Source of the DNA: Odontocerum albicorne
Taxonomy: Eukaryota > Arthropoda > Insecta > Trichoptera > Odontoceridae
Direction: 5' to 3'
Assembly: GCA_949825065.1 (NCBI GenBank)
Contig: OX463846.1
Coordinates: 2,373,778-2,437,777 of the forward strand
Length of the DNA stretch: 64,000 nt
Below the pieces are notes generated by a model. It searched no databases. It was not told the origin of the DNA and was given only the letters and a program-made list of their open reading frames with translations. Positions 44,349-55,429 of the stretch are shown here, one piece after another. The translations under genes and the position numbers were made by a program. Numbering within the stretch: position 1 is the stretch's first letter; each line of letters opens with the position of its first letter.

Positions 44349-44959
44349 ACGTATCAATAAAGCATCCCGCTAAAACTTCCACCCGGCGGTTTCAGGTTTG
44401 ATTTCAGATGGTACCCAAAGAAAAAATTTATTAATGGTCAATGTCTGGTAAAAAAAAAGTGGTGACAATACTCTTGAATGCAAAGTACTTGTGTAAGTGA
44501 TGTTACGTCTTCATATATGGAAGTGTTGTTAACACGTACAACGATGAACTGTGAGTTCCGTGCCATCTTCAGTTTTTCGAAACTCAAAAACTTGATTACT
44601 TAGTTCGAAGACAATATTCTCCCTTGGCCACGCTATTAATATATTTGAATGATAATACAAAATATTAGAAAGAAAAATAATAAAGATGATGGTATAACAT
44701 ACATTTTTTATTATAGGAACAAGTTAACAAGTTCACTACGATTTATTAAACTGCAAACAAAACAGTTTAATACATCCCAGTAAGTTTTTTTCCAGTTAAC
44801 AACTACTCGATATAGGACTATTTGAAGCACCCTTAAAAAAGTGTTTTACTTCTAAAACATTACATAGTAATTATAACTTGAATTTTCAATAATAAATTAT
44901 TTTATATATACACCCTTTTACGTAATTTTCCAGTTTGGGCGCAGATACTGTAGGGGCAA
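44349..44959. other. Mostly unassigned; SINE B-box at its start
   Basis: Apart from the B-box-like sequence at 44,388-44,407 nothing is recognised. Confidence 0.3.
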
Positions 44960-45180
44960 ACTTTTCTATCATACATACTATTTCCTTCGCTTCCTTTACA
45001 TCGTTCGTTTTATGTATCTTATTCCTTACATTTTCTTCTTCATAATTTCATAACCTTGTTCCAGCCATACTTTTCTCGGTCGTCCACTACATAGACTCCT
45101 ACTCATGTTTGCACTATGAATTAGTTTTGTCAGTTATTCTACACTCATCTATTCAACATACGAGTATCTAAGAAATCCCA
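44960..45180 (-). pseudogene. Very decayed LINE tail fragment
   Basis: Minus strand includes IHSANMSRSLCSGRPRKVWL and EQGYEIMKKK, resembling the GRPRKVW end of LINE-E-type proteins. Confidence 0.42.
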
Positions 45181-45204
45181 AAGTGCCTTTTTTCATTTTA
45201 CTAA

Positions 45205-45706
45205 ATAATTTAGGCAGTCGATCGGAGCGTGGTTGTTATTGCGACAGAAGTTTGAGTACTCGGGCTTGCAAGAGGAATGACTTATGGTTTGTGTGAGCTC
45301 TTGAGTGTGGTGTTTTTTGTTGTTTTATATATTTATTTTTTTATTTTTTATGATAACTATATATGCGGTATATTGTGGGGTGAATGTTTTTGGTCTATCT
45401 TTAGTGATGAAGTGTGAGGAGTTTGATTTCGCGTGATGTATACATATGTAATTGAATGTCACTGTTTATCAGGTTGATGAGAATGTGCAACGGCGTTTTA
45501 TAAAATAAAAAATCGGAAAGAAGTATAGATTTATTTTTTCATGCTAAATGTCCTCAGTGAGATACAGGCAAAAACCTAGTTTACTGGGGACACAACGAGT
45601 GAAAGGCAATAAACCCAGATCCATTAAAAGTGTGTGTCCAAATTAAATTACCTGTTTTATTCGCAAATAGTGTATATTTCTTGTCATGGGTAAAATAAAT
45701 AAATAG
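45205..45706 (+). mobile_element. LINE-B 3' UTR, copy 2
   Basis: CAGTCGATCGGAGCGTGGTT, GCGGTATATTGTGGGGTG, TCCTCAGTGAGATACAGGC and terminal AAAATAAATAAAT align with 13.6 and 52.9 kb. Confidence 0.8.
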
Positions 45707-46019
45707 TTTTTTCCCCAATTGAAATAAAGTATTTTTTTACATAAAATCGGTCATTAATTTCCACTATTCTGTATCCAAGTTTAGCTTGTTGGCTGGTAAA
45801 AATATCTGAAGAGCAAAAAATCTGTCAGATATACCGTAAGAATAAATAAATAAATAAAATTTATATAAGAATAAAACATGTACGTAAGAATAAGTAAATA
45901 AAAAATGTAAATACCTATATTTTGCAATTGACTTACAATATATGTGTACGTTTTATTTTTTTATATGAGGTCCATTACATTTATTGAAGTGATATAAACA
46001 CTTACTTCTTCCTGGCTCC
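45707..46019. other. No recognisable feature
   Basis: AT-rich with AAATAAATAAATAAA runs near 45,842. Confidence 0.3.
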
Positions 46020-46294
46020 ATCCCAACTCATTGTCTGCGAAGACTGTTAGGGTCAGCTCTCCTCGTCCTCAGGTTGTATGCTCTTCTGTCCCTGACTACG
46101 TCCCCCAGGCCATGCCTCTGCATCAGGTTATCTTTTTGCACCTTCCATGAATTCTTTGGTCTTCCTCTGGTTGTTTTTCGAGGAAGATCCATGGAGATTG
46201 CCTGGTTCACAATGTGATCGGGTGCTCTGCGTCCAACGTGGCCATACCATCTCAATCGCCTCTCCTCCATCTTGCTGTTGATGTCTGTAACACC
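46020..46294 (-). pseudogene. LINE protein, 3' part (interrupted by hAT)
   Basis: Minus-strand residues TDINSKMEERRLRWYGHVGR, then LPRKTTRGRPKNSW, DRRAYNLRTRRADP and a stop: the C-terminal end of a LINE protein (KM.E.RLRWYGHV.RR, RGRPK..W, R..W/Y..R.RRADP). Its upstream half lies at 49,186-49,451, across the hAT element. The 8-bp target duplication encodes the shared GVT. Confidence 0.88.
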
Positions 46295-49185
46295 CAGTGG
46301 CGGCTGGCTCATAAGTGCTCTCGTGCGTTGAACTACTGAATTTATATAACAATAAACACCTAAAGAAGTATAGCGAAAATGTATATTATCATAACAATAT
46401 TTATGAAAAATAATATATATTTATGTCGACATGGCTCATCACAATATGCAACTGGATTTGTTAGAGCTATTTGTTGTATACATGTGTTTTGCATCTGGAC
46501 GCAATCTGCGAGCATGTTGGATCTTTGAGTGCGTTATTCGACGAGTTCCAAAATAAGGCAAAATCATAGAAATATTTTGAAGTTAAAAGAGCACAGAAAA
46601 TCTTGAGACAGCTATATTTGTATAGGGAGTTCTAGGAATTTTTCGTGTTTTAGGTTCACGCACCAAATATCCGAGTGATCCCGAAAATTTCCGAATGACA
46701 GCTCGCTGGGATAGTAATACATCAATTTAAAGTTTTTTTTTTAAATATGACCACCGCAGAGAAGGGATGATTTGTTCGTAGCGTTTAAACTGGGGCGTCT
46801 TTTTAGTACATATGTCTTTGCGAGTATATGTCTCCAAATTAACAAACGTTTTTGCTTAATTAGGTAGCGACTTTCTTTCTTTACTTTAAGTATAACATGA
46901 GTTGTGTTTTATTACATTTTTGCAGTTTCGTCGCGCACTCAAACTTTTCTCTACCTATCTATATAATATTACGAGCCATTTGCAAGATAAACGTAACAAT
47001 TTGGATTATTTATTGTGTTTGTTTGCGTAAATTAATAAACATGAATATTATAACTGTGGAAAATATTTAAAAAAATAAGTCAAGCTTTGAAAACAAAGTG
47101 ACAATAAAAAAAAACGGTCCACCTAGACCCGAACTTGTGATAAAACAAGAGTGTAAATCTGGTGCTAAAAAATTTATTCGTTCCTTTAACAAGAGGATGT
47201 ATAATAAAGCTTCATGGCTCTGTGGATGTGAAAAACTCAATAGTTTATTTTGTTTTCCGTGTCTTATTTATGATGTTGATTCAGCTTGGACAATTGGCGG
47301 CATTAACGATTTAACTCACCTTTCAGAAAAGATCAAAAAACATAATTCATGCCACATTCATCTTAAAAACGTTTTAAGCCTAAATGTGTTAGGAAAAGTT
47401 GATATCCGAATGCAATTGGATTCAGGCTATCGTTCACATATTAAATATCATACCGAGCTCGTTAACAAAAACCGATACATTCTGTCCAAACTAATCGATT
47501 GTGTGAAGTTTTGCGGTGTGTTTGAACTAGCTATGCGTGGCCATGATGAGAGTAGTGATTCGTTAAATCCAGGAATATATCGTGGTTTAATTGACTTTGT
47601 GGCTGAACTTGACATATCGATGAAGCAACACATGGAATCCGACTCTTTATTCAAGGGCACTTCAAAGACAATACAAAACGACATATTGGATGCAATTTTG
47701 GAAGTATATTACGAAGAAATAAAATTACAAATTTCGAAATGCGATTTTGTAGCAATCCAAGCGTATGAAACAACTGATGTATCGACAGTTATGCAAATGG
47801 TTATGGTCATTCGATATGAATGGAATGGCCAAATTCACGAACGATTTTGGAAGTATTTAACGCCAAAATCCCATTGCGCTGTGGGATTATCCGATTCTCT
47901 ATTTCAAGAACTTGAGTATTTAAATATATCTAAGACGCAATTAATCGCTCAATGTTACGATGGTGCTGCAGTAATGAGCGGTCAAATTGGAGGAGTTCGG
48001 ACAAAAATTCAAAATATGTTTCCTTATGCGCATTATGTTCACTGTTACGCTCATCAACTAAATTTAATAGTCGAAAAAAGTGTGTCTCAAAATAGAGAAA
48101 TAAAGATGTTTTTCTTGAACTTACAAACATTCCCAAAGTTTTTTTCGCGTTCATCTAAACGTACAGACATTTTAAGTGAAATAGTAAAACGCAAAATTCC
48201 ATCAGTTCCGCAAACGAGGTGGAATTTTAACATCAGAACAGTTAAAACTATTAGCACGAATCGCGAATCTCTAATTGAGTGTATGGAAACCATTTTGGCA
48301 TCCGATAATGATAACCAGACAATTAATCAAGCAGATATGCTTTTGCGCTATCTTACAGATGAAACATTTCTTTATTGGTTGAGTTTTTTCCAAAAAATTA
48401 TGCCACACTGTGATATTTTATTTAAACAATTGCAATTTAAGAATTTAGATCCCGTTATAATTCGTAACAATATCAGTGAGTTTGAAAAATGTGCGTAACT
48501 CCACGGATAATTTTTTTGAACCACCGACTAAACGAATAAAAACCTCAAAGTCAGTTATTTGTAAAGAAGTCTGCGATACAATTTTGTGTGAAATGAAACA
48601 ACGTTTTGCATTCAGCAATCACTTAACTGCCGCAAAATTACTCTATTGCGAAAAATTTACTGAGTATAGGTCAAAATTTCCCGAACATGATTTTGTTTTG
48701 ACGGTAAAAACATACGATTTTTTAAATAAAGTTCAATTAAAAGGTGAACTCAGTGCAATTTATGCTCGCGATGATTTTGCCAATGCTGATGGCGCTTTGT
48801 CTATTTTACAACTTTTTTATAATACTGGTTTACTAGAAGATTTTTCTCAGACTGTAAAGTTAATTAAACTCGTATGCACTATTCCAATGACTTCTGTTGA
48901 GAGTGAAAGGTGTTTCTCTACGTTAAAAAGGATAAAATCATTTTTGGGAAATACAATGAGCCAGGACAGACTGAATGCTTTATCAATATTAAGCATCGAA
49001 AAAGAGCTAATTCAGTCTATACCTGATTTCAACAAAAGGGTCATTGAGGTCTTCGCTAAACAAAAAGAGCGGAGAATAGAACTTCTCTCTAAATAGGTAT
49101 GTAATTTTTTTTTTCTTTATATTATTTGGTATTTGGATACCTACTCTGGTGAACCCCCAATTGTTTGGTCCACCGGCCGCCACTG
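46295..49185 (+). mobile_element. hAT element, 2,891 bp, with 8-bp target duplication
   Basis: Terminal repeats CAGTGGCGGCTGG (left) and CCGGCCGCCACTG (right) are inverted with one mismatch. GTAACACC is present at 46,287-46,294 and 49,186-49,193. Both features define hAT superfamily transposition. A transposase reading frame occupies 47,041-49,096 in the same direction. Confidence 0.96.
47041..49096 (+). pseudogene. hAT transposase (ZMYM/TTF-finger type), two lesions
   Basis: hAT transposases excise and reinsert their element, leaving 8-bp duplications. An ATG at 47,041 starts MNIITVENI, then an in-frame TAA at 47,068, after which the frame is open to 48,498. The TTF-type zinc region is at W40-C55 of the open part (WLCGC, then FCFPC). 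The second catalytic block CYDGAAVMSG lies near residue 285 and HCYAHQLNL near 314. Close to 48,490 the frame shifts at an A-run; the second frame (48,476-49,096) carries SVESERCFSTLKRIKS, the hAT C-terminal dimerisation domain with the catalytic glutamate region, and ends at 49,096. Only one stop and one shift separate it from an open frame of about 680 codons, so decay is modest. Confidence 0.95.
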
Positions 49186-49451
49186 GTAACACCTAGGCTT
49201 CCACGAATGCGTGAGCTTTTTATTTTGTCTCTTAGGGACACACCAGCTGACCATCTTAACATGCGCATTTCAGCAGTTTCTAGTTGCCTAGAGTAAGAGT
49301 TATACATCGTCCAGCATTCGGAGCCATAGAGGAGTGTGGGTCTGACAATCGTTTGGTATACTTTTCCTTTTAACTTGACTGGCATTTTCGGATCACATAG
49401 AACTGCCGTCATTGATCTAAACTTCATCCATCCCACACCAATTCTATCCAT
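49186..49451 (-). pseudogene. LINE protein, upstream part (interrupted by hAT)
   Basis: Minus-strand text WMKFRSMTAVLCDPKMPVKL, then TIVRPTLLYGSECWTM, ETAEMRMLRWSAGVSLRDKI and RIRGSLGVT is the YGSE.W / AEMRMLRW..G.S..DK.. region of a LINE protein. Reading then runs into hAT sequence. Removing the 2,891-bp element and one 8-bp duplicate (2,899 bp) puts this part in frame with the tail at 46,020-46,294. Confidence 0.9.
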
Positions 49452-50066
49452 CCCACACTAACACTGTAAAATATCAGTAAATAAATAATATATATCGCGC
49501 TTTTTGGTAATGAAATATTACTTCAAGGAAAAAAGCTCTTATTTAATATTCGACGTTACTTCCATGTGCCGAAAAAAGGTCAAGTTTACTAATCTTGTTT
49601 TTTTTGCGCACAAACCTTTAAATATCTAAAGGTTAATTGGTTATACAGTATACAACAAAAGTTTAATACAATACTAATGAAAGTTCTTAAAGTCGAATAA
49701 TTTTGCTTTTATTATGTAATGAAAACTCGATTTCAATGTTTCAAATCGTTATTAAAACTGCCACTAAAGCTTATCTTAATTGAGCAGATGATTTTAAAGG
49801 AATTAAATTCAGGTATATAAAATAAAGGAACTAAAACTCAGAAGCATTAACGTTTATTTTTTAAAATAAAAAGTGTTAGTGAAAAAACCTATGTGTTATT
49901 GTTAGTTGAGACCCTTGACGACATGAATTTTTTTTACAAAGACAATTTAGAATATGATTTTTAGATCAGCGTCGACCGAGAATTAATTAAATAAATAATC
50001 AATAACGCATGCTATCAACATACTTGACGCGGTCAGTCACCCAATTGGAATTCTTTTTTTTGTTAG
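49452..50066. other. No recognisable feature
   Basis: AT-rich, nothing recognised. Confidence 0.3.
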
Positions 50067-50913
50067 GTTACCACATCTATCATTGACACTTCCCTCCAAA
50101 TTTCAGCGTCATAGCTTGACATTTGTAAAAGTTACGCTGTACTGAGTACATCTACCTTTGTACGTGTTTTCGATTTTTTACAAGTTTGAAAATGGCATCA
50201 ACTGTGCATTAACGAGTTTGCATTAAATTTTGTGTGAAAAACGGATTTAACGGTCCGCAGACTTTGGAAATGTTGGTGAAGTGTTTTTCGGTGGTACGAA
50301 TGCTTCAGAAGTGGTCGTGAGTCGGTCGAGGATGACGAACGCAGTGGCAATCGAAAACCGATGAAAACATCGATAAAATCAAAGAAATTTTGGCCGAAAA
50401 CTGTAAATTGACCATCAGAGAGCTGGCAGAGGACTTTAACATTGCTTATGAATCCGTTCAAGACATTTTGGTTAGTGATTTGGGCCTCAGACGTATCGCT
50501 GCAAAACTGGTGCCGAAAGACCTCAATTTCATGCAAAAAAAGGACCGTGTTGAAATCGCGAAATACACGATTTCCATGAGTTTTTGACCAAAAACAACAC
50601 GAATACTATCCAGCAGCCTTCAAATTCACCTGATCTGGCTCCTTGCGACTTTTTCCTGTTCAACCGACTTAAAAAACAGCTTCGCGGAACGCGTTACAGC
50701 ACCCGAGAGGATGTCATGAAAAAATCGAAGACGGCTCTGATGGCATACCGAAAATTGAGTACCAGTGGTGTTTTGAGGATTGGATCAAGCGCTGACGTAA
50801 GTGCGTTGCAGTCGATGGGGAGAACTTTGAAGGGGACCATATCGATTTTGATGAATAAACTTGTATTTTCAATTTTATGAATAAAGTTCTAAAACTTTTT
50901 GATCAAGGTAGTA
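50067..50913 (+). pseudogene. mariner element relic with decayed transposase
   Basis: N-terminal text appears in broken frames (IKFCVKNGFNGPQTLEML; RSGRESVEDDERSG). A clear block follows at 50,390-50,580: NCKLTIRELAEDFNIAYESV, LGLRRIAAKLVPKDLNFMQK. After a deletion the C-terminal block is PSNSPDLAPCDFFLFNRLKK followed by LRGTRYSTREDV. SPDLAPCDFFLF contains the third catalytic aspartate of mariner DDD transposases. The middle part with the first two aspartates is missing. Flanking inverted repeats are not evident, so the ends given are approximate. Confidence 0.85.
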
Positions 50914-51320
50914 TGAACTTGCATCGTGTCTAGCATCTTTAGTGTTTTTTAAGTTTATATTTTGTCCGATTGGCTACTTCGATTGAGTGGCTTCAAATAA
51001 TAGTTATGATGCATCGAAGTTTTCTTTAAAAGTACTGGCAACTGGTTAGAATGTTTGAATTCCAGATTTAAAGTCACTTTATAAGTATACTCGTATTTAC
51101 TGCGTCTTGAGTCATTTTCTATCTCCTGTGATGTCGGATCTTAAGCTTGTCATTACTTGTATTCTTTTCATACTCAGGTGTGTCGCCTACGAAGGAGTTC
51201 TTTTGGGTATTTATTATTTCGTTCCTATGTGTCGTCGCACTCATAAAAACAAATATGATATCGACCTTCTACGACTATCTTATATTAACCTCTACGTCGT
51301 CTACGGCAAGATTAATTGAG
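50914..51320. other. No recognisable feature
   Basis: Two small overlapping plus-strand ORFs (51,107-51,332), hydrophobic, not recognised. Confidence 0.3.
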
Positions 51321-51322
51321 TA

Positions 51323-52351
51323 CGGTAGATGATCGATTTTCCGAATACTGATCAACCGAAACATCGGTTTACCGAAAGCGTTTCAGTCTGCAAATTCTGT
51401 CCAATTACTGCCTTTAAAACGTGTTCAGCTTTGAAGCAAAGGACAATTTTTGACTTATTTTCCTAAACTGTAGGCCTACTTTAATGTACTAATTTATGTA
51501 AGATATGTATTTGTAAGACGTATGATACAAAATATGTACAGTTTTGTGTTTAATCCAGGGCTGTGGAGTCGGATGAAAATTTACCGACTCCGACTCCGGC
51601 TTTATTTTATTTTTATACTCCGACTCCGACTCCGACTCCAACTCTTTACTCTGACTTCAATTTTTATTTTATTTTATAATTTACTGCGTCTACCTAATGT
51701 ATTTATATTGACTTATTAATAATGGATACAGCTATAAATAAAAAAAAATATTATATTCGTACACAAATGAAACAATTTAATAAAAAAATATATAAGCAAT
51801 ATGCATTAAGCAATATCTTCACACAAAAATAATATTAAAAATATATATTAATATTTAAAAAAAGAATTAAATAAAACTTTTAAAATAATTAGAAAAACAA
51901 CACAGGTAGGTATTAAAAAAAATAAAAAAACACTTTAAAATAAAAAGGTTGCTTCATTTGTTTTTTTGTATTATTATTTTGATTCAATATTGAATAGAAC
52001 ACAAGATAAGATTTTTGAAAGTAAATATACTTTATATAAATCTTATTTCCTATTCGTGGTCTAAATGGAATTAGATCTCAAAAAAAGAATTGCTTCTATT
52101 AAGTCAGTATTTAAGGAAGCTCTTAAATCTGATTTAATAATTTTAAGCGCCGAAAAAAACCGCTCTACCGAAACTTAAACGGAGTCGGAGTCGGTCGATT
52201 TTTTCCGACCCCGATTCCGCCTCCGCCTAAAATGTTCCGACTCCACGACTCCGACTCCGACTCCACAGTCCTGGTTTAATCGGTTATCCGAAAAATCGGT
52301 TATCCGAACACCCCCAGTCCCGAATCGTTTCGGATAATCGATGGTCTACTG
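51323..52351. mobile_element. pogo/Tigger-like MITE, split by a hAT MITE
   Basis: Left end CGGTAGATGATCGATTTTCC and the reverse complement of the right end CAGTAGACCATCGATTATCC are similar, with TA on each side (51,321-51,322; 52,352-52,353). The subterminal CCGAAA...ATCGGTT repeats fit pogo/Tigger-type ends. Without the inner hAT MITE and its 8-bp duplicate the element would be about 303 bp. Confidence 0.8.
51556..52273. mobile_element. hAT-type MITE, 718 bp, nested
   Basis: Ends CAGGGCTGTGGAGTCGG and CCGACTCCACAGTCCTG with repeated GACTCC(GACTCC)n blocks just inside. The 8-bp target duplication GTTTAATC (51,548-51,555 and 52,274-52,281) is perfect. AT-rich middle, no coding. The insertion lies in the pogo-like MITE. 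Confidence 0.93.
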
Positions 52352-52353
52352 TA

Positions 52354-52654
52354 CCAAAATATATCAAAGAATTAAATTAATATAAGGAAACGTTTGTTTA
52401 ACATTCCCAAAGAAGGCAATATTTGCGAGTATTTTTAAGGTTTGAAGTCGGAAATAACCGGCTACGTATTCAATTACTCGATTCAATCATTATAAGAAAT
52501 CTAATATTTTCTTTGATTGCTTTGAAAGATTTCAAAATAATTATCAAATAAATAAATTTTAAATACTTTCAACAAAGATAAAAATAATTATATTAGATGT
52601 ATATTTGCACAAGTACTTTTGCTTTCTGGTTATATTAAATTTGATTATGAAAAT
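52354..52654. other. No recognisable feature
   Basis: AT-rich spacer. Confidence 0.3.
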
Positions 52655-53420
52655 AATTAATAAACTTTCTGCCCGGTTTCCCACAGCGGATCTTTTCAGG
52701 GAGTATCGGGTCCTGAACATAGGCAATTTTCGTCTCAAATCCATTCTCTGGCCCTATTATCGAGAGGAAGGGAAGATGCAGACTCAGCAGAGACACATGG
52801 CACGCATGCCAATTGATCAAATGTTCACCATCCCAAGAGTTAAAACATCTGTTGCCCAAAGGCAATATGCCTATTCCCATGACATACAATGGGGTGCCGA
52901 ATTCAATAAAGGCAAAAGGAAGAAAACAATTTAAGCAGTCGATCGAAGCGTTGTTGTTATTGCGACAGGAGTTTGAGTACTTGGGCTTGTAAGAGGAATG
53001 TCTTGTGGAAAAGGTTTGTGTTAGCTCTTGAGTGTGGTGTTTTTTGTTTTATATTTATATTTGTACATATATATTTTTTTTATTTTTATGATTATGTGCG
53101 GTATATTGTGGGATGGATGTTTAGGTCTTTCTGGAGTGATAATGTGTGAGGAGTTGAGTTTCGCAAGATGTTTCCAGTTGTAGTTGAGTGTCACTGTTTG
53201 TCAGGTTGATGGGAATGTGCAACGGGGTTTTATATTATAAAAAATTGGAAAGAAGTATCTATTTATTTTTTCATGCTCAGTGAGATACAGGTAAAAGCCT
53301 AGTTTACTAAAGATACGAAAAATGAAAGGCAACACACCATTAAATTGTGTGTCCAAATTAAATAACCTGTTGTTTTTTCGCAAATTATGTATATTTATTG
53401 TCATGCGTAAAATAAATAAA
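52655..53420 (+). mobile_element. LINE-B 3' end with C-terminal coding, copy 3
   Basis: The longest LINE-B copy. The coding end (52,660-52,934) is open and runs FPTADLFREYRVLNIGNFRL, then QRQYAYSHDIQWGAEFNKGK and KKTI stop. It is spaced like the last part of a CR1/Jockey-type protein (LF...RVL.I..., ..R.Y.YS....N), but is too short to assign a clade. The 3' UTR with GCGGTATATTGTGGGATGG and AGTGAGATACAGGTAAAAGC follows, with an AAATAAATAAAATAAATGAA end. Confidence 0.68.
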
Positions 53421-53559
53421 ATAAATGAATTAATTAAAGTTTGTTATATACCTGTGTAGATATTCCCATTATTTATCAAATGGTTAATATTTTGATTTCA
53501 AACAATACAAACACTGTAACTTAGATAGGTATGTAATAAAATCCAGTTTGTTTAATCAA

Positions 53560-53866
53560 TGATCACTGACAAATATAACGTTAAGTGTCAGTAGATTAAA
53601 AATAATCACTGACAAATATAACGTTAAGGTATCAGTAGATTAAAAATAATCACTGACAAATGTAACGTTAAGGTATCAGAAGATTAAAAATAATCACTGA
53701 CAAATATAACGTTAAGTGTCAGTAGATTAAAAATAATCACTGACAAATATAACGTTAAGGTATCAGTAGATTAAAAATAATCACTGACAAATATAACGTT
53801 AAGGTATCAGTAGATTAAAAATAATCACTGACATATATAACGTTAAGGTATCAGTAGATTAAAAAT
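53560..53866. repeat. 43/44-bp tandem repeat, 7 units
   Basis: Unit ATCACTGACAAATATAACGT followed by TAAGGTATCAGTAGATTAAAA. Two variants occur: TAAGTGTCAG and TAAGGTATCAG. Confidence 0.95.
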
Positions 53867-54176
53867 AGTATCGTTAAGTAAATGAGTGTAAAATTCACAT
53901 AATGTACAGTATTAAAACAATTAAAAAATAGATTTGCTCTCGGAATTTATATATCTCGGATTTGTGTAACAAACGACGGAGATTGAGATCCTGAAATTCG
54001 GAAAATGCGATGAAAAAAATTGAAGCTTATATGGAAGGATCGAAATATTTTAAGAACAATCAGAACACTAATTTATCCCCATGTGTTCTCCATTTTTTAT
54101 TCCACTGTGTAAACAACTGGACACGGAAAAATGAGAAAAAAAGTTTATTCATTGTAAATATGGTGTTTGGAAACTG
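53867..54176. other. No recognisable feature
   Basis: AT-rich spacer. Confidence 0.3.
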
Positions 54177-54184
54177 ATGATATT

Positions 54185-54543
54185 GTGGCGTTCATATGCG
54201 CGGCCAATGACCGGTGAAACGACCTTTGAATACCTTAATAATTTGAAACAAACAAGTCCAAGGCCCACACGCCGGTCATTCAACTCACTATCAGGTGTGG
54301 AGCGCATTCCATGCTAGAGCGAGAGGGCAACACATCTGTCGCGCCAGTTCCCAAAACAGAATGATACCTACATATGACAAGAATTGTATTGTAGATGCTG
54401 AAACGAGACGGTGGTATATCGTGCGCGCATTCCCGTACACATTCAAGAATAGTATAAATACCTACGTCTATCAATTAAATTTCTCTTTCCGCATTGCGAT
54501 CTAAACAAGTTTTATTTATCAACAAACAAACCATCATCATCTC
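54185..54543 (+). mobile_element. LTR-like repeat, copy 4
   Basis: TGTGGCGTTCATATGCGCGG start, GGGCAACACATCTGTCGCGC, TATA-like AGTATAAATACCTACG, and a TTATCAACAAACAAACC...CATCATCATC end. Closest to copy 1 (GAGGGCAACACATCTTTCGCGC there). Confidence 0.52.
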
Positions 54544-55148
54544 TTCTAAAATATCTTGAACGAACAGTTAAGTTGTCCTCTTTATGATAAAAGTCATAGC
54601 GAATTAACAAATTTTAAAGTGTCGTTTAAAATAAGTCTCTTTAAGGGCGCTTTTACACAGGATTCGAATACATTTTTGTTGAAAAGTTTTCAATTTTTCT
54701 AAAAGCAAAATAAAAACAAATTGAGTGCAAGGTTAGGAAAGTCGTGGTGGCGACAAGATTGCATTAGATTAGAAACTTTTCCGCAATTGCATATGTTTAG
54801 AAAAATATATTTGGTAAGGAAACCGCAGAAAACTTACCGAGGGAAAACGAACTATAACGAAAGTTTTGTAGATCTTCCGACGTGTAATAAGTAACACATT
54901 CAGCTTTAGTTAGAATGTTTTACATGTGGGTAGTGTTTATATTTAATCACGAATTCTTAAAAAAAATTCCATAAAGGCTGTTAATAGTGTTTTCTAAAGC
55001 TGTACACACCACCTATGTCTCCAAAGCTTCAAGGCAGACGAAATCAACCTTATTGAAAAATAGCCCGAAAAAAACGTGCATCAACCAAAAATAAAGATCA
55101 ACATTTTATTACATATTACGCAATATGACTGTATCAAAAGCTAAATAA
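54544..55148. other. No recognisable feature
   Basis: No family recognised. Confidence 0.3.
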
Positions 55149-55291
55149 TCACGTTTAAATGACGAAAAATACACTTGTATCCACTAAAATCAAATAAAAC
55201 AAGAGACTTTATTCACCCAAATCACGTTTAAATGACGAAAAATACACTTGTATCGACTAAAATCAAATAAAAAAGAGACTTTATTCACCCA
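55149..55291. repeat. Direct duplication, about 73-bp unit
   Basis: TCACGTTTAAATGACGAAAA ... GAGACTTTATTCACCCAAA occurs twice in tandem with only a few differences. Confidence 0.93.
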
Positions 55292-55429
55292 AATAGCAAA
55301 ATACATAATAAATGAAAAATAATTTATTCACAAAATTCAAACAAATTACATCTGACGTTTATAATAGTGACCAAGCGTAATGAATAATAAAAAAAAAACA
55401 AATTCAGAAGATTTGGGTTTTAACTGGTT

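Noticed and set aside
48087..48293. Antisense ORFs across the hAT transposase
   Set aside because: Shadows of the real transposase frame, without independent support.
53560..53866. CRISPR array
   Set aside because: Units are contiguous with no unique spacers, and the window is eukaryotic. The same applies to the arrays at 1.9, 16.9, 18.8, 22.9 and 42.7 kb.
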